Shown: positions 15,066-23,122 of the stretch, in pieces
How positions within the stretch are numbered: position 1 is the stretch's first letter
Layout: every line of letters begins with the position of its first letter
From: Bacteroidales bacterium UBA5833
Lineage (GTDB): Bacteria > Bacteroidota > Bacteroidia > Bacteroidales > Lentimicrobiaceae
Reading direction: 5' to 3'
Assembly (NCBI GenBank): GCA_002433025.1
Contig: DJGZ01000079.1
Location: forward strand, 1 to 32,550
Length of the DNA stretch: 32,550 bases
Program-made: the position numbers and the translations under genes
The notes under the pieces: model-generated
The model's database searches: none
What the model saw: only the letters and a program-made list of their open reading frames with translations
What the model was told of the DNA's origin: nothing

Positions 15066-15962
15066 CTAGGGCGCGTCAGGCTTCAGTACCCAGGCGTCGG
15101 GAAAACCGGCCTGTATCTCCCTGAGGTAACGTTGCGCTTCACTTTCGGTAGGATAATCTGCGATAGATATCCTGTAATTATTACCGGCTGGGATCAGTCT
15201 TGCTTTGGGATAACCCAGGCCGCGCAGCCGCGCGACTTCCCTGTTAGCCTTTTCCAGGGTGTTGAGCGATCCGGTTATTATTGAAAACACCGGTGATGCA
15301 GCGGATGGATTCTCCGTTAATTGTCCCCGTGTGATTTCCGGGTCTCCCGGAAGGGTAAATGCTGAGTCGGATCCGCAGGATGTGTAAATCTTTTCAGGAT
15401 CATCACCTTCACCAAACCAGACGGCCGCGTAATCACCATAAATGCCGATGCCAATGGCTTTCCAGGGTTTGGCCCATTTGCCGCCGTTAGTCAGGTAGTC
15501 GCGGGTCAGCGAAATGTTTTTCCAGAGGTTGAAGGCATCTTCGGCCCTGGCGGGCTCTCCGCCTTCATATACGATTTCCCAGGCCTTTGCTTTATACAAG
15601 GTAAGCTCTTTTGGCTTTTCTGTCATGCAGGCTATGCGTTTTTCGTCGCGGGCATAGCAGCATGGCTTCCATTTGCCTTTATCTGACCAGCTGTGCGGGT
15701 TACAACCGCCAAAATCTGGACGGTTGACTGAAATATCCATCATGTGGACACGGGCAACGTATGACAATGATTTGCTGAAAGGAACGGGAGGGAGGTTATT
15801 GATTTTCCGGAAGGCGGTGATCAAATTATATAACTCTACCTCGGCGGGAGAAGCACAGTGTTCTGCAAAAAGGCCAGGTCCCGTTTCCTGCGCGGGTACC
15901 CGGTATGTGAGCAGAAATAAGCCGGATATAATCAGTGTATAAATTAGCCTTTGCCTTAACAT
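15066..15962 (-). CDS. Secreted CAP-domain (SCP-like) protein with C-terminal SPOR domain
   Basis: 298 residues. A signal peptide ends near residue 24 (VPAQ). Residues about 38-190 form a CAP/SCP domain: ELYNLITAFRKINNLPPV is the typical first helix, followed by SYVARVHMMDI and CNPHSWSD with His90, and later AIGIGIYGDYAAVWFGE. A Ser/Pro linker leads to a SPOR domain at about 225-294 (FSIITGSLNTLEKANREVARLRGLG, YRISIADYPTESEAQRYL). SPOR domains bind glycan strands of peptidoglycan lacking stem peptides, so the protein is probably retained at the cell wall or septum in the periplasm. CAP function in bacteria is mostly unknown. The several cysteines (83-112) are unusual for a periplasmic protein and may form disulfides. 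It is monocistronic. Confidence 0.85.
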   Translation of the reverse strand: MLRQRLIYTLIISGLFLLTYRVPAQETGPGLFAEHCASPAEVELYNLITAFRKINNLPPVPFSKSLSYVARVHMMDISVNRPDFGGCNPHSWSDKGKWKPCCYARDEKRIACMTEKPKELTLYKAKAWEIVYEGGEPARAEDAFNLWKNISLTRDYLTNGGKWAKPWKAIGIGIYGDYAAVWFGEGDDPEKIYTSCGSDSAFTLPGDPEITRGQLTENPSAASPVFSIITGSLNTLEKANREVARLRGLGYPKARLIPAGNNYRISIADYPTESEAQRYLREIQAGFPDAWVLKPDAP

Positions 15963-15966
15963 GGAA

Positions 15967-15974
15967 CAAATTTA
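15967..15974 (-). promoter_or_regulatory. -7 promoter box (TAAATTTG) abutting the CAP-SPOR gene
   Basis: TAnnTTTG on the minus strand with only four bases between it and the ATG at 15962. The signal peptide begins directly at this Met, so the start is unlikely to be further in. Suggests a leaderless transcript, unless another promoter lies upstream. Confidence 0.35.
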
Positions 15975-16059
15975 GTGATTTTAAAAGGATTTTGTAACTG
16001 GACAATCATTGAATGACAAACGATGCTTGTCCGGAGTTTCTTGTTCAGTGAGCCGTCCG

Positions 16060-17316
16060 TCAGGTTCTCCCTCTTAAAATGTCTGCTACCTGCATAATAT
16101 CTTCTTTTTTTATCAGGAAGTCCTGCCATTTGCATTCGGCAACTTTTTTGAAAATCAACAGCTGATAGGTCATTCCGGCTGTATAGGAAACGGAAGCCGT
16201 GATCCCTGCCCCGGTGATACCCATTGCCGGAATCAGTGTAAATCCGAGAATGAAGGTGAATATCAGCCCGATACCGGAGGATACTGTATTGTGCCAGGGT
16301 TTGCCGCTGCCGGAAAAATAATGACTGAACATCAGTGAAACGGCCACGGCGATGATGCCTGCTGAAAGACTCAGAATCACCTTGTTTACATTGCTGAAGT
16401 CGCTTTGGAAGACCAGCACGAAGAAATCAGAAGGTAACAGCAGGAGTATGCCGGTGATCAGTGTGGTAAAGAGCGCGGTAAATTTTATGAAACCAAGTGT
16501 AAGGTTCCGGGTGTAGAGGCTGTCTTTCGAGTTTGAAATGCGCGCGTACTGCACCAGCGCGATGCTTTTCGAAATAATCCAGACACTTTCGGAAATCTGC
16601 ACGCCGATGGAGAAAACGCCAAGCGTGGCGCGGTCAAAATATTTCTCGATGATGTAGTAACTCAGGCGGTAGTTGAACAACTGCATAAAACTGGCGGCCT
16701 GCAGATACCCTCCGAACCGGAATATTTCCCGGAACAGTGCCGGATTCCAGCGCTTTACCCTTTCCTTTCCACGGGTAATGCCGGTAAAACTCAGTAGTAT
16801 TCCCAAAGAATAAGAGATAAACAGCGCCGTAATGTATGACTGAATGGTCTGTTGTCTGAAAATTTCAAAAAGTATGATCAGGGTGATCAGCACGGTAACC
16901 GTTTGCAGCACTGCCGCAATGTTGTACTGCAGTACTTTTTCCTGCCCCAGCTGTATGTTCTGATTGATCGAAAACAGCGACTGAAGGAGTGATACTGCGG
17001 CCAGGGCGGGAGTCAGTTCGCCGGGGATAAGTCCGAAAAGGCAGAGTAAGTAGCTTCCGGACAATGAAACGAAAACAGCCCAGAGCCATGAGGGCAGCAG
17101 TAACTGAACCACCGGGTAACGGGGTACAAGATAGACCAGTGCGCTTCCGCCAACCATGGCGCTGATCATCTGAACGATACTGATGCCTAGTATAAACAGT
17201 GAAATGGTGCCCATTCCTTCGGCCCCCAGCGTGCGGGCGGCCAGCCATACAATGCCCAGGTTGGCCGATGCGATCAGCAAGCGGGCCGCGGTAGTTGAAA
17301 GTATCTTTCTGATCAT
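16060..17316 (-). CDS. Polysaccharide (Wzx-like) flippase, MOP superfamily
   Basis: 418 residues, almost entirely hydrophobic, with about twelve membrane segments. The N-terminal ARLLIASANLGIVWLAARTLGAEGMG is typical of the polysaccharide-transporter branch of the MOP (MATE/Wzx) superfamily, as is the mid-protein RFGGYLQAASFMQLFNYRLSYYIIEKY segment. Such proteins translocate lipid-linked oligosaccharide or repeat units across the inner membrane. The substrate cannot be told. It is the last gene of a three-gene operon, and its start codon overlaps the stop of the formyltransferase gene by four bases. A lack of an adjacent Wzy-type polymerase means the glycan may be short or assembled from genes outside the window. 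Confidence 0.88.
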   Translation of the reverse strand: MIRKILSTTAARLLIASANLGIVWLAARTLGAEGMGTISLFILGISIVQMISAMVGGSALVYLVPRYPVVQLLLPSWLWAVFVSLSGSYLLCLFGLIPGELTPALAAVSLLQSLFSINQNIQLGQEKVLQYNIAAVLQTVTVLITLIILFEIFRQQTIQSYITALFISYSLGILLSFTGITRGKERVKRWNPALFREIFRFGGYLQAASFMQLFNYRLSYYIIEKYFDRATLGVFSIGVQISESVWIISKSIALVQYARISNSKDSLYTRNLTLGFIKFTALFTTLITGILLLLPSDFFVLVFQSDFSNVNKVILSLSAGIIAVAVSLMFSHYFSGSGKPWHNTVSSGIGLIFTFILGFTLIPAMGITGAGITASVSYTAGMTYQLLIFKKVAECKWQDFLIKKEDIMQVADILRGRT

Positions 17317-19040
17317 AACTGTTTAATACCCGGTAAAGTATGCTTTTTTGACCTGAATCGTCTGCCTGCCTGGTAAAGAAATGAGGCCGGTGAAAAAACG
17401 AATTTTTTACAGTCAAAATACATATAGTCCCCGGCAAATGAAAGGTTATGAATGCCCTTGTATCCGGGGGGAGGATTCAGTGTGCTCACCGGCATTTCCA
17501 GAAAGGCTTCTTCCGAGAGGATTTTGATTTCGTTGATCACGACCCTTCCGCCATAGGTTCGGGAGCAATCCTGAGCCGGCCGGTAGAGTTTATCGTCTAG
17601 CCTGAATAATGAACCGGCCGGCCGGGCATTCCGGATATCGGCCTTTACAGGATTCAGTTCGTGTGGTTCAAAAGGTTGATCCAGGCCCGGAGAATGCCAG
17701 ATATGCAGTTCCACATTGGTGGCATGCGCAGGGGTAAAAAACAGAAACCAGCGGTTCTGATGAAATACCAGTGTCGGATCTGCGGCTGCAACCCCCGGAA
17801 GCAAGGTGCGGACAAAGGCAAGTTTCATGGTATCGCAATCGAGCCGGTACAACTCAACCGACCCGTGGTCCTTTGATTCAGGGATACAATAGTAATCATC
17901 CCTTTCTTTAAAAATAAACGGGTAAGACAAATGCCAGGGTTCTTCAAGGGCGCAGGCTATGTCGCTGAAATCATGGTCCCGTTCGTTGTACCATGCGGCT
18001 GAAATTCTGCCTTTGCGGTGCCGGTAGGAGTAATCTTCAAACAACAGCAATATCCGGTGCCGGACCCTGAGCGCAAATCCATCCGCAAAATAGCGGTCGT
18101 TGCTACCGGAATGAAGCCAGGAGACCATTTCAGGATCAGGGGAGTAATCAATATTGCCTGCCACTTCGGCGGTTCGCGCCCTGATGATGCCGGTCGACCA
18201 TTTCTCTGCCTGAAAAAGTTCGGAAAAGTGAAATTTTACTTTGTTAAAAAGCTGTTTTGCAAGAAATTGCAGCATCGTAGTGTTTTCAGGCTCCTTGTAA
18301 ACGGGCGCCGTGGTGCTGGTCGATTCCCCGCTGGCCGGGAAAGTGTGCTGGGCGATAATTTCGCGGCATACATCCGCCGGCCAGTTCACAGAAAGTGCAA
18401 TCGCCTGATCGAGGTTGGCGCGCCATGAATGATAAATGGTGGGAAAAAAGCCTTTACGAAGGATCACTCCCCCGTCGAGGGTTTCGGTGAGCCGCTGCAG
18501 TATGGAAGCGGTAACTGCATCATTATTTAACATTTCATGGAAAGCAGGAGGTACCCCCCGGTATTTCTGCTCATCTCCGTGGTGGAACGACCATACCCCG
18601 TATGGCGCACAATTCAGAATCTCCCCGCGGATAATGCCAAATGCGAATTTCAGGATGAAATCAGGCTTATACGATCTGATGGCTTCAATATCCTCAGGGC
18701 TGAAGTATTCACTATGCTTTTTTCTAAGTGAGGTAGTGCATCGGATAACTGGTATTTCAGCAATTCCGAAGTCTGCAATGGTCTTCCGGAAGGCTTGTGG
18801 ATGAAATAAATACTGATAATATTTTCTGAAAATGATTTTTTTCCAGGGATAGGCGGTTATCTTTTGCCGGAACGTTTTTCCTGCTTTATTATTCTTACCT
18901 GACGGCATGATCAGCAGCACAGGTTCGGAGCAACCCGACGACAGCAGGGCGTCAAGTGTCTGCTTCTGCCATTGGTGCATTCCGGTGGAATTGCACATTA
19001 CGGCAAACCTCAACCGCCGGCTATCGTTGTTCTCTGCCAT
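17313..19040 (-). CDS. Formyltransferase fused to a beta-propeller (GINT1 N-terminal-like)
   Basis: 575 residues, no signal peptide. Residues about 10-235 form a formyltransferase-like domain: FHHGDEQKYRGVPPAFHE corresponds to the NxH...YRG motif, with His153 kept but the usual Asn replaced by Ser151; Asp189 in ETLDGGVIL matches the catalytic Asp. Residues about 310-550 look like a five-bladed propeller of the type at the N-terminus of plant GINT1 and related to GH43 folds: HLSYPFIF, YCIPES, DPTLVF, WFLFFTPA, LNPVKADIRNARPAGSLF and RPAQDCSRTYGG. It probably N-formylates, or otherwise modifies, an amino sugar of the glycan built by this operon; the donor would be a formyl-folate. It overlaps the GT4 gene by 20 bases and the flippase gene by four. 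The family assignment of the propeller is from memory of its motif pattern. Confidence 0.75.
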   Translation of the reverse strand: MAENNDSRRLRFAVMCNSTGMHQWQKQTLDALLSSGCSEPVLLIMPSGKNNKAGKTFRQKITAYPWKKIIFRKYYQYLFHPQAFRKTIADFGIAEIPVIRCTTSLRKKHSEYFSPEDIEAIRSYKPDFILKFAFGIIRGEILNCAPYGVWSFHHGDEQKYRGVPPAFHEMLNNDAVTASILQRLTETLDGGVILRKGFFPTIYHSWRANLDQAIALSVNWPADVCREIIAQHTFPASGESTSTTAPVYKEPENTTMLQFLAKQLFNKVKFHFSELFQAEKWSTGIIRARTAEVAGNIDYSPDPEMVSWLHSGSNDRYFADGFALRVRHRILLLFEDYSYRHRKGRISAAWYNERDHDFSDIACALEEPWHLSYPFIFKERDDYYCIPESKDHGSVELYRLDCDTMKLAFVRTLLPGVAAADPTLVFHQNRWFLFFTPAHATNVELHIWHSPGLDQPFEPHELNPVKADIRNARPAGSLFRLDDKLYRPAQDCSRTYGGRVVINEIKILSEEAFLEMPVSTLNPPPGYKGIHNLSFAGDYMYFDCKKFVFSPASFLYQAGRRFRSKKHTLPGIKQL

Positions 19041-20208
19041 GCTTTCTTTTGTTCAACACACTTTGATATAATACGTCCAGTTTATCTGATACCATCTTTT
19101 CACTGAAATTCTGCCTGACTGCTTCAGCCATACCGGCACGATCAAATTTTTCAGGATGGCCGAGTACATCCAGCAAAGCGGCGGCAAATCCGGAACTATC
19201 GCCCTGCTGTACAATCTTTCCGAAATCATTGCCGATAAACGGCTTAAGATCCGCAACATCCGTAGCAACAACAGGAATTCCGGATGCCATCGCTTCAAAG
19301 GCTACAATACCGAATGTTTCGTAATTGCTGCTTAAAGCCAGGCAGGCCGAAGTGCGGATTTCAGCGGCCAGCGCTTCATCCTGCAACATGCCCGTGAACC
19401 GGACGGTGCCTGGTTGAAAGTTTTTACCGTTGACGTATGCGATGGTTGCCTCAAGGTCGGCGCCTTCGCCCACAAGCACAAGCCGGGCATCAGGCATAAC
19501 GTTATGAACCAGCGTGAAAGCATCAATCAGCATTTTCAGGTTTTTGGATCTTTCCTCAAAACAGGTAACGCTGATGATCTTGTACGGATCTATGAGCTCC
19601 CCGGCGGGGTGAAAAAGGACTGTATCGACCACGTTGGGCAACAGTTCCGTATCGAAACGCAACCCCTGCTTATGCATGGCATTCGCAAGACGATCTGAGA
19701 CCACCGATACGCTTCCTGCATTTTTTAACAGAAAACGGGTGATCAATTTTCGTAACCAGCCTTTATATTGCAGATTTTCAGGATAATATCTTGACCAGTG
19801 CTCGGTTACCAGATATGGAATCCGCCAGGCAAGCGACAACAGGGCTGCAATGACGGCCGTTCTGGTCAGGATATGTGCGTGGACAAGTTCCGGCCTGCCT
19901 GATTGCCGAACGCACAATTTTATGGCTTTCTTCCAGGCAGCAACCTGCCGCCAGTGGCTTGAAAAGCCTCCGGTGTTAAGGTAAGCTGTTATAACTTCTG
20001 TAAATGCATCTTCCTGCTTCACTTCTGTGCTATACTTGATGCCGCCGGGCAGTTCTTTATCGGGCACTGCATAAGCCACACTTACCCGGTACCCTGCTTT
20101 AACGGCAGCCAAAGCATGTTTCTTAACAAACAGGCCAAGCATGGGATCCTGTTTGCAGGGATACCAGCGGGGGAGGTAAAGAATGTGAAGATGCTTATCA
20201 GAATTCAT
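19021..20208 (-). CDS. GT4-type (GT-B fold) glycosyltransferase
   Basis: 395 residues from the ATG at 20208. The frame is open to a TTG at 20229, but that codon lies in the -7 promoter box, so the inner start is used. N-terminal acceptor half: ILYLPRWYPCKQDPMLGLFVKKHA, then HAHILTRTAVIAALL and TEHWSRYY. C-terminal donor half: SVTCFEERSKNLKMLIDA, LVLVGEGADLEA, VRFTGML, and the EX7E motif in SSNYETFGIVAFEAMASG. GT4 enzymes transfer sugars from nucleotide donors with retention; the sugar is not predictable. It is the first gene of the GT4-formyltransferase-flippase operon. Cytoplasmic or membrane-associated. Confidence 0.92.
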   Translation of the reverse strand: MNSDKHLHILYLPRWYPCKQDPMLGLFVKKHALAAVKAGYRVSVAYAVPDKELPGGIKYSTEVKQEDAFTEVITAYLNTGGFSSHWRQVAAWKKAIKLCVRQSGRPELVHAHILTRTAVIAALLSLAWRIPYLVTEHWSRYYPENLQYKGWLRKLITRFLLKNAGSVSVVSDRLANAMHKQGLRFDTELLPNVVDTVLFHPAGELIDPYKIISVTCFEERSKNLKMLIDAFTLVHNVMPDARLVLVGEGADLEATIAYVNGKNFQPGTVRFTGMLQDEALAAEIRTSACLALSSNYETFGIVAFEAMASGIPVVATDVADLKPFIGNDFGKIVQQGDSSGFAAALLDVLGHPEKFDRAGMAEAVRQNFSEKMVSDKLDVLYQSVLNKRKHGREQR

Positions 20209-20226
20209 ACACCGGCATGAAAGGCC

Positions 20227-20258
20227 CAAAGGTACAAAAATAGCAGGGTTGCGTACAA
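20227..20258 (-). promoter_or_regulatory. Promoter of the glycosyltransferase-flippase operon
   Basis: -7 box TACCTTTG at 20227-20234 and a -33 TTG (CAA on the plus strand) at 20256-20258, spacing 21 bases. The -7 box ends 18 bases before the ATG at 20208. One of the two best complete promoters in the window. Confidence 0.6.
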
Positions 20259-20303
20259 TATCAGGCCTAACGCAAAACAGGAGCGCTTATTGCGGCCGGG
20301 TGA

Positions 20304-20972
20304 TCAGCCGGCAAGCAGGGAGGTCAGTTCTGTAACAGATTGCAGTACAGGATGTCCGGAGGCGCGCAAGCGGCTTTCCGACTGGTGTCCGTCGGCGATG
20401 AGTATGCACTTTATGCCAAGCTTTTCCGCTACCTCGGCGTCATGAAGTGTGTCGCCGACCAGGCAGGTTTGTTCCGGAATAAAACCGGTATCAGCAATTG
20501 CTTTGCCTGCAAGCCCGAGCTTGCCCCCTCCGAGATGGTCGCTGATGCCGAAAATCCGCTCAAAGAATGGTTCAATGCCGTTTTTTCTGATCAGTTTCGT
20601 CAGCTCCTCCTGCTCCATGGCCGAAAGGATAATCTGCCTGTATCCTTTTCCGGTAAAATGCACCAGTACTTCGTTTACACCCTGATGCAACGGGGAATAG
20701 GGCGCCCTGGCCAGGTACAGGTCCATAAATTCCACGGCAACGGTTTCAAAAGATTCTTTTTCGAAATCAAAACCGGCAATGCTGTAATAGTCCCTGACGG
20801 GAAATGTAAATATTTCAAGGTAACGTTTCCTGTCGAGCCGGCTCAGGTTGCGGCGCTCCAGCAAGGTGTTGATGGAATCAATGCAGATATCCAGATCATT
20901 CAGCAGTGTCCCGTTAAAATCCCAGATAATATTCCTGACCGGGCTCAGACCGGATTTATTAAGGTTCTTCAT
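20304..20972 (-). CDS. HAD family hydrolase, phosphoglycolate phosphatase-like, with DxN motif I
   Basis: 222 residues from the ATG at 20972; the frame extends to 21023 but that part lies deep in the upstream gene. HAD motifs: I IIWDFNGTLLND, II LSAMEQ, III Lys in GGGKLGLAG, IV CLVGDTLHDAEVA. The nucleophile Asp18 is present but the second Asp of DxD is Asn20. This general acid/base residue is normally Asp in phosphatases of this subfamily; a DFNGT form occurs in some HAD proteins, but I cannot say whether activity is kept. A C1 helical cap lies between motifs I and II. The start overlaps the end of the GT-C gene by 14 bases, so the two are translationally coupled. Confidence 0.85.
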   Translation of the reverse strand: MKNLNKSGLSPVRNIIWDFNGTLLNDLDICIDSINTLLERRNLSRLDRKRYLEIFTFPVRDYYSIAGFDFEKESFETVAVEFMDLYLARAPYSPLHQGVNEVLVHFTGKGYRQIILSAMEQEELTKLIRKNGIEPFFERIFGISDHLGGGKLGLAGKAIADTGFIPEQTCLVGDTLHDAEVAEKLGIKCILIADGHQSESRLRASGHPVLQSVTELTSLLAG

Positions 20973-22440
20973 TTTTAATAATCTGCAGGTTTTCTTCCTT
21001 TCCGGATACAGTGAATCCCACACTCCGGAAATCAGCTGCGGTAAACCCGTTCAGCCCGAATTTTTCCAGGTAATGGTCGCTCAGTAACAGATAGTGTATG
21101 CCCAGACTGTCGGCCATCTTCAGAAAAGATTTACCATAAAGGTCATGTCCGGCTTTCTGCATATCTGCAAAACTCAGGTCTCCCTGAATCCTCTCAAAAT
21201 CATCTATCTCATTAAAAATAAATTCCATTGGCGCAATCACACGAACAGTGTCTTGTCGGGTGCCCATGTATTTTTCTGTAAGGCCAGCGTACATTTCAGG
21301 ATCAAATTTTCTTACACTGATCTGAACATTCCGGATCAAACCTATGGAAAAGTAGATCATCAGCAAAGCGACCGCCCACGGACAGGCAGTTCCGGCCTTG
21401 ATGCCCCTCAGCAGTTTCAGGTCTTTTTCCCGCTCATTAAATATATGACTGAAGGTAATTGTGATGATATAGATTATAAATGGCATATACATCAGCATAT
21501 ACTTCGAAGTGGTATGCACGGCCACCATTGAAAGGGAAATCACCAGAATCATGAAATACCGCAGTAAATCCTTTTTCTGCTTAAGGAATGGGTAACCCAA
21601 TACCAGGCAGAACAACAGCAACAGGCTTTGACTGATTTCCGCCGGGCTGTGGAAAAACCGCATATGCTCCCGGAAAATCTTACCGAAGAAGGAGAGTGAA
21701 TGCGGCAGGATAGAGGACTTATGCAGTGCCGGGGCGTCGTTGAGTTGGTAAAGCCAGTATGAAAATCCGTATTCGCGGCTAAAATCGAAAAAATAAACCG
21801 AAAGCGACGGCAGCACTGAAAGCCCGAAAATGATTGCCGGAAACAGTTTCCTGTTCCATACCAGCAGCAATCCGCCGGCCATGATAAAAATCAGTCCGTT
21901 AAGATGGGCGGCCGCAGCAAGTCCGGCAAAAAGTCCGCTGAAGATCAGTGCGGGACTGCTTCTGTTTTGAAGATATTGATCGAGCAACAGCCATGAGATG
22001 AAGCCAAGCGTCATCACCATGATTTCAGGCCTGTAAACGAATGAATACTGAAAAATAAAAGCATTGACAGCCATCAGCAACATCGCGAACCATGCGGCAG
22101 GCGAACCTTCTTTCCGCCGGATGGTGATAAAAAAAACGATTGTAAAGATTACCAGCCACATCAGGCTGACCGATTTGAGTGTCCACAACGAGAAGCCAAA
22201 AAGTGTGATGAACAGGGCTCCGTTCAGGGTGAAAAGTTTATGGTGAACGATATTTCTTTCCTGCTGGTTGGTTATTCCATGCATCAGTTCGGACTTAACA
22301 TACCCTTTCTCAGCAAGCCAGTATGCATGCTCACCTATCCATGCATCATCCACATCGGGCTCTCGGTGCCAGAGGCTGTAAAGGTACAAAAGGGCAACGG
22401 CAAGCAGGGCAAGCTTAACCAGAATAACCGTTTTTATCAT
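20959..22440 (-). CDS. GT-C membrane glycosyltransferase (family 39-like)
   Basis: 493 residues with about ten membrane segments. The first periplasmic loop after membrane segment 1 has REPDVDDAWIGEHAYWL, with Asp31-Asp32 in the position of the catalytic Asp of PMT/ArnT-like GT-C enzymes. This class uses polyprenyl-phosphate sugars to glycosylate lipids or proteins at the periplasmic face. A C-terminal soluble periplasmic domain starts near residue 390. It probably needs the lipid-carrier pool that the DUF368 protein may recycle, though that link is only functional reasoning. It is transcribed with the HAD gene and lies next to, but is separate from, the GT4 operon. Acceptor and sugar are unknown. 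Confidence 0.8.
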   Translation of the reverse strand: MIKTVILVKLALLAVALLYLYSLWHREPDVDDAWIGEHAYWLAEKGYVKSELMHGITNQQERNIVHHKLFTLNGALFITLFGFSLWTLKSVSLMWLVIFTIVFFITIRRKEGSPAAWFAMLLMAVNAFIFQYSFVYRPEIMVMTLGFISWLLLDQYLQNRSSPALIFSGLFAGLAAAAHLNGLIFIMAGGLLLVWNRKLFPAIIFGLSVLPSLSVYFFDFSREYGFSYWLYQLNDAPALHKSSILPHSLSFFGKIFREHMRFFHSPAEISQSLLLLFCLVLGYPFLKQKKDLLRYFMILVISLSMVAVHTTSKYMLMYMPFIIYIITITFSHIFNEREKDLKLLRGIKAGTACPWAVALLMIYFSIGLIRNVQISVRKFDPEMYAGLTEKYMGTRQDTVRVIAPMEFIFNEIDDFERIQGDLSFADMQKAGHDLYGKSFLKMADSLGIHYLLLSDHYLEKFGLNGFTAADFRSVGFTVSGKEENLQIIKNEEP

Positions 22441-22553
22441 GCTTCCGGGGCAAGTAATTTTGATAATAAAGGCATTGTAAACGGCTTTAAATATCCGGCA
22501 CTTATCTGTATTGGCATCATTGACCGGAAAATACTCAACAGTTTAAACCGCTG

Positions 22554-22561
22554 CAAAGTTA
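22554..22561 (-). promoter_or_regulatory. -7 promoter box (TAACTTTG) for the GT-C gene
   Basis: TAnnTTTG on the minus strand, leaving a leader of roughly 105 bases before the ATG at 22440. No well-spaced -33 box. It is arranged back to back with the plus-strand box at 22620. Confidence 0.35.
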
Positions 22562-22619
22562 ATCGATTTTCAAAAGCACATAAATACATATTAATCCTTT
22601 ACATAAGGCATACAGTTTT

Positions 22620-22627
22620 TATCTTTG
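22620..22627 (+). promoter_or_regulatory. -7 promoter box (TATCTTTG) for the DUF4293 gene
   Basis: Exact TAnnTTTG followed by CAG, 18 bases before the ATG at 22646. A TTTA at 22598-22601 sits at 18-base spacing as a weak -33 candidate. Confidence 0.5.
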
Positions 22628-22645
22628 CAGAAAACTTAGCCGACC

Positions 22646-23119
22646 ATGATACAGCGAATTCAGACCCTTTACCTTGCCATCGGTGCGATTGCACTTTCAG
22701 TAGCTTACTTTCTTCCCCTGCTCACTTTTATTGACAATAACCAGATTTACCTCGAGGTATACATAAAAGGGTTAGTGGATAGCTCAAGTCCATCACTGGG
22801 GATTTCTGAAAATATCCTGATCGGACTTCAGATTGTGGTAATTGCTGTAATTGTGATGTCGGTATTGTGCATTTTCCTTTACAAAAACCGGAAATCACAA
22901 CTTAAACTTGTCAGGTTTCTGGTCGGCCTGTTACTGGTTGCCATCGCCCTGGTGTTTTTCCAGTTGGGCAGTGCCATTACCAAAGCAACCGGCATTGAAG
23001 CAGACTTCAACCATCCGGCCGTCTACCTTATGCTGGTCAGCCTGGTAATGTATGTACTGGCTTTCAGGGGGATACGTAAGGATGAGGCCCTTGTGCGCGC
23101 GGCAGACCGCCTCAGGTAG
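22646..23119 (+). CDS. DUF4293 family membrane protein
   Basis: 157 residues with four membrane segments (about 7-27, 58-80, 88-108 and 124-142). The start MIQRIQTLYL and the C-terminal KDEALVRAADRLR are characteristic of DUF4293, a family confined essentially to Bacteroidota. The function is unknown. The soluble loop between segments 1 and 2 (about 30-55) faces the periplasm if the basic C-terminus is cytoplasmic. The upstream promoter is clear. It ends three bases from the convergent phosphodiesterase gene. Confidence 0.9.
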   Translation: MIQRIQTLYLAIGAIALSVAYFLPLLTFIDNNQIYLEVYIKGLVDSSSPSLGISENILIGLQIVVIAVIVMSVLCIFLYKNRKSQLKLVRFLVGLLLVAIALVFFQLGSAITKATGIEADFNHPAVYLMLVSLVMYVLAFRGIRKDEALVRAADRLR

Positions 23120-23122
23120 ATT

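Noticed and set aside
20295..20312. GCCGG/CCGGC hairpin at the HAD stop as a terminator
   Set aside because: It spans the stop codon and has no T-run on the minus strand.
22240..22734. Plus-strand frame spanning the GT-C gene start and the DUF4293 promoter
   Set aside because: It overlaps a well-supported gene on the other strand and runs through the promoter and start of DUF4293; the translation has no family features.
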